A DNA stretch of 32,575 bases from Sulfurimonadaceae bacterium (GCA_016744575.1 JADGEC010000027.1:1-32575); one strand, 5' to 3'; counted from the stretch's first letter, positions 15,722 through 24,105 are shown. Notes: generated from the letters alone by a model not told the origin. Program-made: numbers and translations.

Positions 15722-16336
15722 ATGAAATACTTAATAATAATAGTAATAATCGCCTTAATAGCTTACCTTTTATGGACACGTACTAATACATCTTTACAGC
15801 TTATAGAGGGACAGGCACTACTGTTGGAAGTCAATAAACAGAAGGTACACTTCGATACGACATCAGTCGAACAAAAAGAGCTTGCTTTTGGGACAGTGAG
15901 GATCATACAGACCATCTTGCAAGAGAAAGAGGCTTCACTGCTTGTCTTTGAACGCGCCGTGACAGATGAGTTGTATCAGTTTGACCATCGTAGTAAAGCG
16001 CAGTTGATGAAGGCGGCCTTTGATGCGAAAAAACTCGTTGAAGTCTATCATGTCAGCAATCTTGCCTTCTATCAGCTCTTCACCGATGATGAAGAAGCGA
16101 TAAACATCATCGTTCATCAAAGTGATGATCAGGCGATACGTTTTGCCTATGGCTTTAGTAATACTGACTTTAGCAAGATACTAGAGACGGTCGCAACATC
16201 AGAGCGTCCAATGGATACTGTATTAAAAGCAGAGGCTATCACCTTTGATGATCCAGACAGAGCGGTACGAACAAGATGGAACACACCTTTACACACGATA
16301 GAGTCATTGATCATCCCACTGGACTCTTCAAGTTGA
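15722..16336 (+). CDS. Membrane-anchored protein of unknown function
   Basis: 204 aa: a single N-terminal membrane anchor (residues 3-18, followed by WTRTNTS) and a soluble domain of about 180 residues with alternating strands and helices. The anchor probably leaves the domain outside the cytoplasm. No motif is recognised; cysteines are absent. It precedes the M48 lipoprotein protease by 34 bases and both are preceded by a probable promoter (TATAAT, 15690-15695), so the two may act together at the envelope. That link is based on position only. Confidence 0.7.
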   Translation: MKYLIIIVIIALIAYLLWTRTNTSLQLIEGQALLLEVNKQKVHFDTTSVEQKELAFGTVRIIQTILQEKEASLLVFERAVTDELYQFDHRSKAQLMKAAFDAKKLVEVYHVSNLAFYQLFTDDEEAINIIVHQSDDQAIRFAYGFSNTDFSKILETVATSERPMDTVLKAEAITFDDPDRAVRTRWNTPLHTIESLIIPLDSSS

Positions 16337-16370
16337 TGATGCCTATCGAACACTTAAAGGAGGCGGCTCT

Positions 16371-17162
16371 ATGAGACAGCTATTGATTCTTTTTCTACTA
16401 CCGCTTCTGTTGACAGGCTGTCTTTATCAAAGCAGTACCAGTGTAGGTGAGGTCGGAGTCGACCGCAGGCAGCTGATGCTGGTTCCCTCTGAGACGATGG
16501 TCGCCGGAGCAGATGAAGCTTATGCAAAGATGATGAGTGAGGCAAAGAGTAAACATCTCTTAAATCAGGACAAGCGTGAACTTTCTCGTATCAGGACTAT
16601 CGGTTCCCGGCTTATCAAACAGACTGGTACCTTTCGTGCAGATGCCACAGCCTGGGATTGGGAGATAAACCTTATCACCTCTACTGAACTCAATGCATGG
16701 TGTATGCCTGGAGGCAAGATCGCTTTTTATACCGGCATAATCGAGACACTAAAGTTAAGTGATGATGAGATAGCTGCCATCATGGGTCATGAGATAGCCC
16801 ATGCGCTGCGTGAGCACTCAAGAGAGCGTAGCTCACAGGCGATGGTGACTCAAGGTGCACTTGGTATCGGTGCACAACTACTTGGTTTTGATGCACAGAG
16901 TGTCGATATGGCCTCATGGGTGACCAATGTCGCTATTATGCTACCAAACAGCAGAGGGCAGGAGACGGAAGCTGACAGGATGGGTGTGGAACTGGCCGCA
17001 AGAGCAGGTTATGACCCTAAGGCCGCTGTCAATGTTTGGAAGAAGATGGAGCAGATCTCCAAAGAGAGTCCGCCAGAACTCCTAAGTACCCACCCCTCAA
17101 ACAGTAGCCGGATCAAGGACCTGGAAGTCTATGCAGCGAGGGTCATGCCACTTTATAAGTAA
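16371..17162 (+). CDS. M48-family zinc metalloprotease lipoprotein (LoiP/YcaL/BepA type)
   Basis: 263 aa. A lipoprotein signal ends in LTGC (C17 is the lipidated residue). The catalytic motif MGHEIAHALREH (H140, E141, H144) and the third zinc ligand in ETEADRMG (E200) are intact. Family members degrade misfolded outer-membrane proteins or process envelope substrates on the periplasmic side. No TPR extension like that of BepA is present, so LoiP/YcaL is the closer form. A strong AAAGGAGG ribosome binding site lies upstream. Convergent with dbpA, 20 bases apart; a short GATCG/CGATC hairpin sits between the two stops. Confidence 0.9.
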   Translation: MRQLLILFLLPLLLTGCLYQSSTSVGEVGVDRRQLMLVPSETMVAGADEAYAKMMSEAKSKHLLNQDKRELSRIRTIGSRLIKQTGTFRADATAWDWEINLITSTELNAWCMPGGKIAFYTGIIETLKLSDDEIAAIMGHEIAHALREHSRERSSQAMVTQGALGIGAQLLGFDAQSVDMASWVTNVAIMLPNSRGQETEADRMGVELAARAGYDPKAAVNVWKKMEQISKESPPELLSTHPSNSSRIKDLEVYAARVMPLYK

Positions 17163-17182
17163 GGTCTGACGCGGATCGTTTA

Positions 17183-18562
17183 TTAATCGATCAGCACTAC
17201 CTTGAACTTACGCCCTTTTATCTTTCCATCTCGTAGACGCTCAAAGGCTTTTCGTGCGACAGAACGTTCGATGGCTACATAGGTCACGACTTTAAAGAGG
17301 TCTATCTGACCGACAGCCTTGCCATCTATGCCAGCATCTCCGGTCAGTGCACCGAGGATATCACCGGGTCTGACCTTATCTTTCTTACCGCCAAAAATAA
17401 GCAGTGTCACCATGGCCGGGATCAGTTGAGTCCTCTTACTCTTCTCAAAAAGGCTGATGTCCTCATCTTGTAGTGAGAGTCCGAGGTACTCATCGATAGC
17501 GTTGACTTTTTTACGTTCTGAAGGGGTGTATAGACTCAGTGCCAAGCCCTCATTACCCGCACGACCGGTCCGGCCGATGCGATGGACATAGACTTCAGGG
17601 TCATGGGGCAGGTCATAGTTGACGACGGCCCCGACCTCTTTGATATCAAGTCCCCGCGCGGCGACATCGGTAGCGATGAGTACAGGACAACTTCTGTTAG
17701 CAAAAAGTACAAGTACTTCCGTTCGCTCTTTCTGGTCGAGATCACCGTGAAGTGTGAGTGCATGGATACCTTCATGGTTTAGATCATCGGCGACTTCCTG
17801 GCATTCGAGTTTGGTATTACAAAAGACGATGGTACTCTCTGGAGAGTAGTGCATCAACAGTGTTGAGAGGGCATCAGTCTTTGTATGAGCAGGCACCTTA
17901 TAGAGATGGGTCTCGATGCTATTATTATCATGTACTGCTTCCACAGTGACCTGCAGTGCATTGCGCTGAATACTGCTGCTAAGCTGCTTGATACTCTCTG
18001 GAAAGGTAGCGGAGAAGAGCATTGTCTGGCGTTCATTAGGGACATTGGAGATGATCTTTAAAATAGCCTCGGAAAAGCCCATGTCGAGCATACGGTCTGC
18101 TTCATCCAAGACCAGGGTATGGACATCATCAAGGATGAGTGTACCTTTTCCTATATGGTCCTGCACTCGTCCGGGAGTACCGACGATGATATGGGCGCCA
18201 TGTTCAAGTGATCCCTTTTCCGGACCGAAAGGCATGCCGCCGCTGAGCAGTAGTACTTTGACATTATGGGTAAAACGTGCGAGTCGGCGGATCTCTTTGG
18301 CGACCTGATCAGCAAGTTCACGTGTGGGACATAGTATAAGGGTCTGGATGCGAAAACGTTTGACATCAAGACGGTCGAGCAGTCCGATACCAAAGGCAGC
18401 TGTTTTTCCGCTACCGGTCTTGGCTTTAGCGATGACATCTTTACCTTCAAGTATATGTGGCAGACTTTCAGACTGAATAGGTGTCATCTCAGCATATCCG
18501 AGTGAATCCAGGTTTTTTAACATATCTTCACGTAGTGGTAAGGTCGAGAATCTTTTAGACAT
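17183..18562 (-). CDS. dbpA: DEAD-box ATP-dependent RNA helicase DbpA
   Basis: 459 aa. The helicase core shows the Q motif (MTPIQSE, Q30), Walker A AKTGSGKT (47-54), PTRELADQ, GTPGR, DEAD (153-156), SATFP, and the C-terminal helicase motifs ATDVAARGLDIK and HRIGRTGRAG. The last about 75 residues (MVTLLIFGGKKDKVRPGDIL, then VAIERSVARKAFERL and KGRKFKVVLID) form the DbpA RNA-binding domain, which targets hairpin 92 of 23S rRNA in characterised DbpA proteins, so the role is large-subunit assembly. Single gene, divergent from the PIF1-like helicase across a 333-base repeat-bearing gap. Confidence 0.93.
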   Translation of the reverse strand: MSKRFSTLPLREDMLKNLDSLGYAEMTPIQSESLPHILEGKDVIAKAKTGSGKTAAFGIGLLDRLDVKRFRIQTLILCPTRELADQVAKEIRRLARFTHNVKVLLLSGGMPFGPEKGSLEHGAHIIVGTPGRVQDHIGKGTLILDDVHTLVLDEADRMLDMGFSEAILKIISNVPNERQTMLFSATFPESIKQLSSSIQRNALQVTVEAVHDNNSIETHLYKVPAHTKTDALSTLLMHYSPESTIVFCNTKLECQEVADDLNHEGIHALTLHGDLDQKERTEVLVLFANRSCPVLIATDVAARGLDIKEVGAVVNYDLPHDPEVYVHRIGRTGRAGNEGLALSLYTPSERKKVNAIDEYLGLSLQDEDISLFEKSKRTQLIPAMVTLLIFGGKKDKVRPGDILGALTGDAGIDGKAVGQIDLFKVVTYVAIERSVARKAFERLRDGKIKGRKFKVVLID

Positions 18563-18638
18563 AGGTGCTCTTTTATTATTGGGTGTGGTTACAACACGAT
18601 TACTTAAGACACCAAACGAACAAGTACCCCTCTTGCCT

Positions 18639-18787
18639 TATGCTTTGAAATGGCATAGGACATACAAGTGACGGAGGTATTGGCATCTAGTGCCAGTTCT
18701 ATTTGCTACATTAACGCTAAGTCTGCTTCGGCAGCAGGCCCCGACTTCGTTTACATCCTATGCTTGTGATGGCATAGGACACATGTG
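18639..18787. repeat. Pair of hairpin-forming intergenic repeats (copies B and C)
   Basis: Copy B begins TATGCTTTGAAATGGCATA (18639-18657) and is followed by GGACATAC. Copy C begins TATGCTTGTGATGGCATA (18759-18776) and is followed by GGACACAT. Each has a TATGC/GCATA stem. Between them are TGGCA/TGCCA (18681-18695) and a CTGC-TTCG-GCAG tetraloop hairpin (18723-18734). A related element lies at 11333. The 18563-18895 gap otherwise holds only the promoter region of the helicase gene. Confidence 0.5.
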
Positions 18788-18860
18788 CTCCTGGGTCGCT
18801 CGTCTCAAATCATTGTCATGTAATACTCATTTGCTTAAGTCAATGGTATTGTGGATGTGG

Positions 18861-18866
18861 TATTAT
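18861..18866 (+). promoter_or_regulatory. Putative -10 of the PIF1-like helicase gene
   Basis: TATTAT (18861-18866, overlapping TATACT) lies downstream of ATG 18851 and upstream of GTG 18896. It fits a start site near 18874 and a 20-base leader carrying GGAG, which decides the start codon of the next gene. Confidence 0.35.
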
Positions 18867-18895
18867 ACTTTTCTTTTCTAGGTTATGGAGCATAT

Positions 18896-20176
18896 GTGAT
18901 TGAAAGTGATGATATTATTGGTCGACTCAGTGCAAAACAGAACGTTTTCCTGACGGGAGGTGCGGGTACAGGGAAGACTACGATGACACGTGCGATCATC
19001 ACACATCTTGAATCCGAAGGTAAAAAGGTAGCAAAACTGGCTTCGACCGGTATGGCGGCTACGCTTATCGGCGGTCAGACACTGCACAGTTTTTTAGACC
19101 TAGGTATTGCTGATTCACTTGAGGACCTCAAGCGTCGTGGAAAACTCGAAGTCAAGAAGAAGGTCAAGAAGCTGATAAACTCTATGGAGCTGATCGTCAT
19201 CGATGAGATCTCGATGGTGAGTGCGGCATTGATGGATATGATCCGGATGCGTCTTCTTCAGGCTGAGTTTGATGGTGCGCTTTTATGTGTAGGTGATTTT
19301 TTACAGCTTCCTCCTGTCGTTAGAGGTTATGGAAGTGTACATTTTGCGTTTGAAGCGGAGAGTTGGGCCCGTTTTGAGTTTGAGACGGTACTTCTGAGTA
19401 AAAATTATCGTACATCTGACCTGGAGTTTATCGAGGTCCTTGATGCTGTTCGTTTTGGACGGGTCGGTGATAAGGAACATCTATTTTTGCATGACCTGAT
19501 AAAACCCATTGGCGAAGACCTGAGCCAGTACACCTTTTTGTATGGTAAAAATGCTTCTGCCCAACAGCACAATATTGCCCAGCTTGATTTTATTGACTCC
19601 GACGAGTCCACTTTTGAGACGCAGATCATCCGGCATGATGCCAAAGTAAGTGACCAGGTCATCGAACGTTTTATGAACGATGCCCGGGTGGAGAAGGTCT
19701 TGCGCCTGAAAGTAGGGGCACCGGTCCTTTTTACCCGTAATGCATGGAACTTCTTTAATGGAGAGCGCGGACGCATCATCAAGATAGAGGAGAAGATCGT
19801 CTATGTCGAAAAAGCGGATGCTCAGGTGGTGAAGCTTGAGAGTGTCGGTATCTCCAAGGAGATCTGGAAAGAGAAGACGCTCAAGGATAAGAAGGAGATG
19901 GTAGAGGAGGCACAGTTCACGCTATATCAATACCCACTTGTTCTGGCTTTCGCGATCACCATCCACAAATCACAGGGGATGAGCATCGAAGACCTTATCA
20001 TCGAAAGTGATGAGATCTTTGCCCCTTCACAGTTCTATGTCGCGCTTTCCCGGGCAGTCTCAGTCCATCGGCTTATCTTACGACAGCCGAGCAGGGACTG
20101 GAGATATCTTGCATTTGTGCATGAGAAAGCGATCGCTTTTGTGTATGATGGCCTGAAAGAACAAGATAGAAAGTAG
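18896..20176 (+). CDS. PIF1/RecD-like superfamily 1 DNA helicase
   Basis: About 426 aa from GTG 18896. Motifs: Walker A FLTGGAGTGKTT, motif Ia ASTGMAATLIGGQTLHSF, Walker B LIVIDEISMVS, motif III GDFLQLPPV, motif IV-like LSKNYRTSD, and the C-terminal pair AITIHKSQGMSIEDLI and YVALSRAVS. This is the PIF1 arrangement of a 5'-3' SF1B helicase acting on forks, G-quadruplexes or recombination intermediates. The GTG start has GGAG six bases upstream and immediately precedes the domain. The ATG at 18851 would add a non-conserved leader that overlaps the probable -10. Single gene, last of the housekeeping block. Confidence 0.88.
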   Translation: MIESDDIIGRLSAKQNVFLTGGAGTGKTTMTRAIITHLESEGKKVAKLASTGMAATLIGGQTLHSFLDLGIADSLEDLKRRGKLEVKKKVKKLINSMELIVIDEISMVSAALMDMIRMRLLQAEFDGALLCVGDFLQLPPVVRGYGSVHFAFEAESWARFEFETVLLSKNYRTSDLEFIEVLDAVRFGRVGDKEHLFLHDLIKPIGEDLSQYTFLYGKNASAQQHNIAQLDFIDSDESTFETQIIRHDAKVSDQVIERFMNDARVEKVLRLKVGAPVLFTRNAWNFFNGERGRIIKIEEKIVYVEKADAQVVKLESVGISKEIWKEKTLKDKKEMVEEAQFTLYQYPLVLAFAITIHKSQGMSIEDLIIESDEIFAPSQFYVALSRAVSVHRLILRQPSRDWRYLAFVHEKAIAFVYDGLKEQDRK

Positions 20177-20619
20177 GCGTTCCTTTTTCCCAGTATCGAT
20201 GAGCGGTTGCTTAAAACTATCTTGGGAGATATATCGTCGAGAGCATAGGACAATTATAGCTCACTGATATCTATAAGCAATACAGTGGTCAGGGCAAGGA
20301 CGGGTATGACTCCAAGGCTATATTGTTCTAGAGATATGCTATTGATATCTTCTTCAGTCGAAAGGAGCCACTATTTCAGATAGGCTGACACAGCCTAGAT
20401 CTAGTAATATAGGGCTTTATATAGATGACAATGGAAATCATTTACGAATCTTTTTGAGTTTTTATAAAATAGGAGAAAACTATCAAAGAATACTTACATT
20501 TACCGGAGTAAGAGGCATGTATAAGAGCTTCTTTTAGCTAAGGTATGTGAATAAATGGAACTGGACCTGCTGCAGGTGAGTGACGATCGGGATATGAATG
20601 TATTGGGACTAATATTATG

Positions 20620-20648
20620 TTTACATTTGTTTAAAAAAATGATATAAT
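20620..20648 (+). promoter_or_regulatory. Strong sigma70-type promoter
   Basis: TTTACA (20620-20625), a spacer of exactly 17 AT-rich bases, and TATAAT (20643-20648). One mismatch to TTGACA and a perfect -10 make it the best promoter in the window. Transcription would start near 20655, first crossing a CGATTC/GAATCG hairpin. It could serve the 35-codon ORF at 20724 or the polysaccharide operon from 21315 via a roughly 660-base leader. Confidence 0.6.
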
Positions 20649-20723
20649 CGAAAAGATTTCCCCGATTCTCTAGAGTCGTTTGGAATCGAGTTTAAGAGTT
20701 TTTATAAGTTTGATGAGGAATAC

Positions 20724-20831
20724 GTGAGTGTAGTTTCAAAAGTCAAAATAAGACAGTCTCGTTGTATCACTAAGTCTTTTCAGGAAAAAAAAGAAGGTTC
20801 TTCAACAACTATATCGAAGAGGTTTCGATGA
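20724..20831 (+). CDS. 35-codon basic small ORF
   Basis: GTG 20724 with GAGGAA five to seven bases upstream opens a 35-codon frame (start VSVVSKVKIRQSRCITK, end TTISKRFR), rich in Lys, Arg and Ser. It is the first ORF after the promoter at 20620. No family is recognised. It may be a leader peptide or the stub of a lost gene. Its good spacing to both promoter and ribosome binding site is the only support. Confidence 0.25.
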   Translation: MSVVSKVKIRQSRCITKSFQEKKEGSSTTISKRFR

Positions 20832-20868
20832 GTGATTAGATGATTATGTATGGGTTGATGGTTCATGA

Positions 20869-20908
20869 GATTTGATGTTTCACGTCCCCTGTTTTAGGGC
20901 ATCAAATC
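20869..20908. terminator. Nested hairpin, possible attenuator or terminator
   Basis: GATTTGATG (20869-20877) pairs perfectly with CATCAAATC (20900-20908), and an inner CCCT/AGGG pairing lies between them. Only a short TTTAAAG follows, so termination is uncertain. It lies just after the 35-codon ORF, a position suited to attenuation. Confidence 0.35.
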
Positions 20909-21214
20909 TTTAAAGTACTCTATCAACTACTCATATTGACTAGGCCAAATAAATGCGAATCTCAAAAGGAATAAGATCAATTCCTTTGAAATCAGAATAT
21001 GATGAGAGCAATGTCCATATTTTGATTCAAGGACTCTAAGAATACTAGTGTCTCCTACTGTTTAAGTAGTCAAGAGTATTTTAGTATGGGACGTGTTCTT
21101 GAGATTACTATAGGGTAGGGTCCTGTTGATAAGTGGTATATGCAAACACAGTCGGACGATTCGTAGGTGATGAGATCATCAGAGGCTTTGTCCAAGATTA
21201 GGGGAGGTCATATG

Positions 21215-21237
21215 CAGGTCTGTTGATACTAGACCTG
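21215..21237. repeat. 7-bp inverted repeat upstream of the flippase gene
   Basis: CAGGTCT (21215-21221) and AGACCTG (21231-21237) are perfect complements around nine bases, followed by TTATGT. About 80 bases before the probable flippase start. May be an operator or an RNA hairpin. Confidence 0.3.
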
Positions 21238-21314
21238 TTATGTCAGTAAATCGATGATACCCTGTTAGTTATAGTGGGGTGGATCATTTGAAAAACAATA
21301 TGAAATGAGTAAGT

Positions 21315-22580
21315 TTGCTTGAGCTGTATAATAGAATAGTTAATAGTACGTACATTATGCACATTATAACACTGATGTCGGGTACTATACTTGCACAAGT
21401 CATTATGTTTATATTTATGCCCATACTAACAAGACTATATACACCAAGTGATTTTGGAGCATATGCATTATTCTTTTCTATAGTAACTGTTATAGGAGCA
21501 GCCTCAAGTTGGAAGTATGATCAAGCGATTATGTTGCCAGAATCAGCTCGAGACGCTCAATCGTTGGTCTTTCTATCTACAATGATCACCATCGCAATGG
21601 TACTTTTTGTTGTAATAGTGTTGTATTTGTCTTATGATCTCTTTATATTATATTTTGAGGTTTTGTCTGATGTTATTTGGATACTTCCTGTCGGTATTCT
21701 ATTAGTAGGATTAAACCAGATTGCAAATGCATTCACAAGCAGGCATCAATTCTATAAAAAACTTGCTAGTACCCGTGTAGTTATTAGTACAGTGACCGTT
21801 TCTGTACAAAGTATTAGTCAGTATGCATATAAAATTGATGGTCTGATCTTTGGAAAATTGTTAGCAGATGCTGTTGCACTATTCTTATTAGTCAAATATC
21901 ATATGCATAGGAAAACAGTACTCTTACGTTACATTTCTTATAGACGAATATATGCTAATGCAAGAAAATATAATAAATTTCCTAAATATGAAGCTCTTGC
22001 TGGATTTATTAATGGAGCGTCACAGATGATACCGGTGTTTATATTGACATATTTGTATTCAGCTGAGATCGCCGGACTATATGCTTTGACTGTACGAGTA
22101 TTACAAGTCCCAGTTACTCTAATTGGTGGTGCGACAAGACAGGTTTTCTTTCAAAGGGCATCGAAGATGTATGCAGCTGGTGAGGATATCTTCAAAATCT
22201 ATACCAATACTACATTGACATTAATAAAAATATTTATTATCCCACTATTTATCTTTCTTTTTTTTGGGGAAAGTCTTTTTAGTTTTGTTTTTGGTGATGA
22301 ATGGAAGATGTCTGGCAAGTTTGCACAGATATTGATCGTATGGTTTTTCTTTATTTTCATTAACTCACCTTCTATGATCAGTTATAGTATTTTAGGTTTA
22401 CAAAAAACTGCATTAGTCCTTCAGTCCATCTCTATGACAATGATGGTACTGGGCATGTATATTGGTTATTGGAATGAATCATTATATATGTCAATTGTAT
22501 TATTTGTCCTTGTAAGTGTCATTGCTAGTATTATTAATATGAGTATCATTTTTACGAGATTACGAGATGATCGTGTTTAG
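21315..22580 (+). CDS. Polysaccharide flippase/translocase (Wzx, MATE-like oligosaccharide exporter family)
   Basis: 421 aa with about 12 membrane helices. The N-terminus has the typical GTILAQVIMFIFMPILTRLYTPSDFGAYALFF pattern spread over residues 24-55 (Pro-rich first helix, then LYTPxDFG), and the centre has KYNKFPKYEALAGFINGASQ and SAEIAGLYALTVRVLQVP, as in Wzx/RfbX proteins. It flips lipid-linked repeat units across the inner membrane. Start is TTG 21315 or ATG 21357 (MHIITLMSG); neither has a good ribosome binding site, and the homologous N-terminal helix begins near residue 15, so the shorter start is possible. AT-rich, unlike the genes to the left. First recognisable gene of the locus. 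Confidence 0.88.
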   Translation: MLELYNRIVNSTYIMHIITLMSGTILAQVIMFIFMPILTRLYTPSDFGAYALFFSIVTVIGAASSWKYDQAIMLPESARDAQSLVFLSTMITIAMVLFVVIVLYLSYDLFILYFEVLSDVIWILPVGILLVGLNQIANAFTSRHQFYKKLASTRVVISTVTVSVQSISQYAYKIDGLIFGKLLADAVALFLLVKYHMHRKTVLLRYISYRRIYANARKYNKFPKYEALAGFINGASQMIPVFILTYLYSAEIAGLYALTVRVLQVPVTLIGGATRQVFFQRASKMYAAGEDIFKIYTNTTLTLIKIFIIPLFIFLFFGESLFSFVFGDEWKMSGKFAQILIVWFFFIFINSPSMISYSILGLQKTALVLQSISMTMMVLGMYIGYWNESLYMSIVLFVLVSVIASIINMSIIFTRLRDDRV

Positions 22581-22949
22581 AGCTAATATTTGATGATTAT
22601 ATATAAAGCCTATTATCTAAGTCCTAGTGTTCATTATTTGAGTAAAGAGAGAAAAAGGAGTATGACGGTGGCTTACTTTGAATGAGTATTACATGATATC
22701 TAGATTCTCCTCCGACCTTGTGTCGAGGCGTTAGTAGTTTAAGATGGATATATCTGTATAGTAGCTCAGATATCAAGCTATTACCAACACCCAGTTACGT
22801 GAAGTCTAGAATAAATCATAGGAGTTGAATTGATGAGTTTTTTAGCACATTTTTCTAAAACTACACAGCAAGACAACATTTAGTATAAGGTATACTCGAT
22901 TTTTTGGAATTTGACCTTTTAAAGCTTTATATTTCAGAGAGGTAAAATA
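22581..22949. other. Gap without recognisable gene between flippase and ATP-grasp genes
   Basis: Only a 16-codon frame (22833-22883, start MSFLAHFSKTTQQDN) with GGAG seven bases upstream stands out. No domain or repeat match is visible. Probably decayed DNA from rearrangement of the locus. Confidence 0.4.
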
Positions 22950-22994
22950 GTGTTTAATAGTAAAACTGATTTAGGTAATTTAAAATGGTATTAG
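22950..22994 (+). CDS. 14-codon upstream ORF overlapping the ATP-grasp start
   Basis: GTG 22950 with AGAGAGG about eight bases upstream begins MFNSKTDLGNLKWY and stops at TAG 22992-22994, overlapping the ATG (22985) of the ATP-grasp gene by ten bases. A second short ORF with the same opening (MFNNK) overlaps the start of the next gene at 24098. The match suggests either a shared translational-coupling leader or duplication of one start region. Confidence 0.35.
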   Translation: MFNSKTDLGNLKWY

Positions 22995-24010
22995 CAATAC
23001 ATTACGATGACAGTATCAATTCTTTTAGCGGTAGATGGGTAGAGTTTTGTAAAAAGAACAGTATAGAATTCATAGAGGTCGATTGTTATGCATCTGATAT
23101 TCTTGAACAACTTCATGATTGTGATGCACTTTTTTGGAACTGGAACAATAGTGATTATAAAGCAAAAAAGTTTGCTCGTCAATTAGTATATTCATTAGAG
23201 ATGATGGGTAAAAAGGTTTTTCCAAATAGTAATACATGTTGGCACTATGATGATAAAGTCGGCCAAAAATATTTATTGGAGGCAGTAGATGCTCCACTTG
23301 TTCCGACTTATGTCTTTTATGATAAAGAAAGCGCTTTCTCATGGGTTGAAAAAACTAGTTTTCCAAAAGTCTTTAAACTAAGTAGTGGTGCCGGTGCTGT
23401 AAATGTCAAGCTGGCATATACTAAAGAAGATGCAAAGAAGTTAGTGAGACAATCCTTTGGAAAAGGTTTTTCTCAGTTAGATAGAGTCGCCTCATTTGAA
23501 GATAAGTTTAATGCTTGGATGAGAGATAAAAACAGTACTACTTTGAGAACAGCCTTTAAAGCTTTTGGTCGAATTTTCATCCCTACAGAGTTTGAAAATA
23601 TGGAAGGGAAAGAGTTAGGTTACATATATTTTCAGGACTTTATACCTAACAATGATTTTGATATAAGAGTAATCACTATAGGCAATAGAGCATTTGCGTT
23701 AAAAAGGATGTGTCGTACTGGAGATTTTCGAGCTTCAGGCAGTGGGATGATAGTATATGAAAAAGAACATATAGATGATAGGTGCGTTAGTATAGCATTT
23801 GATGTATCAAAGAAATTGGGTACACAAAGTACTGCTTATGATTTTGTTTTTGATGTTGATGGTAATCCTTTGATCGTTGAGATCAGCTATGCATTCTCAG
23901 TTTTAGCATATGATAAGTGTCAAGGGTATTGGGATGCAGAGTTGAATTGGTATGAGGAGGAGATCAAGCCTCAAGATTGGATGATAGAAGATTTACTTGT
24001 TAGTCTCTGA
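22985..24010 (+). CDS. ATP-grasp family enzyme in polysaccharide locus
   Basis: 341 aa, cytoplasmic. It has a pre-ATP-grasp N-domain with DALFWNWNNSD, then the ATP-grasp fold: FPKVFKLSSGAGAVNVKLA for the nucleotide-binding lysine and glycine loop, YIYFQDFIPNNDFDIRVI as the central strand with FDIRV, a conserved ALKRMCRTGDFRASGSG segment, and the metal-binding acid in NPLIVEISYAF. The layout is RimK/tubulin-ligase-like, so it should couple an acid to an amine using ATP, possibly adding an amino acid to a sugar acid. The substrate is not readable. Translation is probably coupled to the 14-codon ORF that overlaps its start. Confidence 0.8.
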   Translation: MVLAIHYDDSINSFSGRWVEFCKKNSIEFIEVDCYASDILEQLHDCDALFWNWNNSDYKAKKFARQLVYSLEMMGKKVFPNSNTCWHYDDKVGQKYLLEAVDAPLVPTYVFYDKESAFSWVEKTSFPKVFKLSSGAGAVNVKLAYTKEDAKKLVRQSFGKGFSQLDRVASFEDKFNAWMRDKNSTTLRTAFKAFGRIFIPTEFENMEGKELGYIYFQDFIPNNDFDIRVITIGNRAFALKRMCRTGDFRASGSGMIVYEKEHIDDRCVSIAFDVSKKLGTQSTAYDFVFDVDGNPLIVEISYAFSVLAYDKCQGYWDAELNWYEEEIKPQDWMIEDLLVSL

Positions 24011-24066
24011 ATGAATAATACAAAGACTGACACATTAGTGATATTTAGAATTGGGAGGGTATATTA

Positions 24067-24105
24067 ATGTTTAATAATAAAGAGATTGGAAAAGTTGATG
24101 TATAG
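24067..24105 (+). CDS. 12-codon upstream ORF overlapping the polymerase start
   Basis: ATG 24067 with GGGAGGG about eight bases upstream encodes MFNNKEIGKVDV and ends at TAG 24103-24105, overlapping ATG 24098 of the next gene by eight bases. The ribosome binding site before this short ORF is much better than any before 24098. It resembles the short ORF at 22950. Confidence 0.4.
   Translation: MFNNKEIGKVDV

Larger units (their letters stand above)
20177..21314. other. 1.1-kb gap without a recognisable gene, leading into the polysaccharide locus
   Basis: No frame here carries a recognisable domain. A frame open from 20346 to 20537 (64 codons, no early start codon) and short in-frame scraps near 21150 (TVGRFVGDEII, faintly GGDEF-like) may be coding fossils or chance. 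The stretch does contain a strong promoter (20620), a 35-codon ORF (20724) and two hairpins (20869, 21215). It probably represents decayed genes plus a long leader to the wzx gene. Confidence 0.5.

Noticed and set aside
18851-18895. ATG 18851 as start of the PIF1-like helicase
   Set aside because: It lies upstream of the likely -10 element. The added residues do not look like helicase sequence, while GTG 18896 has GGAG well placed.
20346-20537. 64-codon open stretch without start codon
   Set aside because: No initiator until near its end, no recognisable family. Expected by chance in AT-rich non-coding DNA, though it could be a fossil.
21140-21202. GGDEF-like scrap (TVGRFVGDEII) before the polysaccharide genes
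   Set aside because: Only about 11 residues match loosely, bounded by stop codons on both sides. This is within chance.
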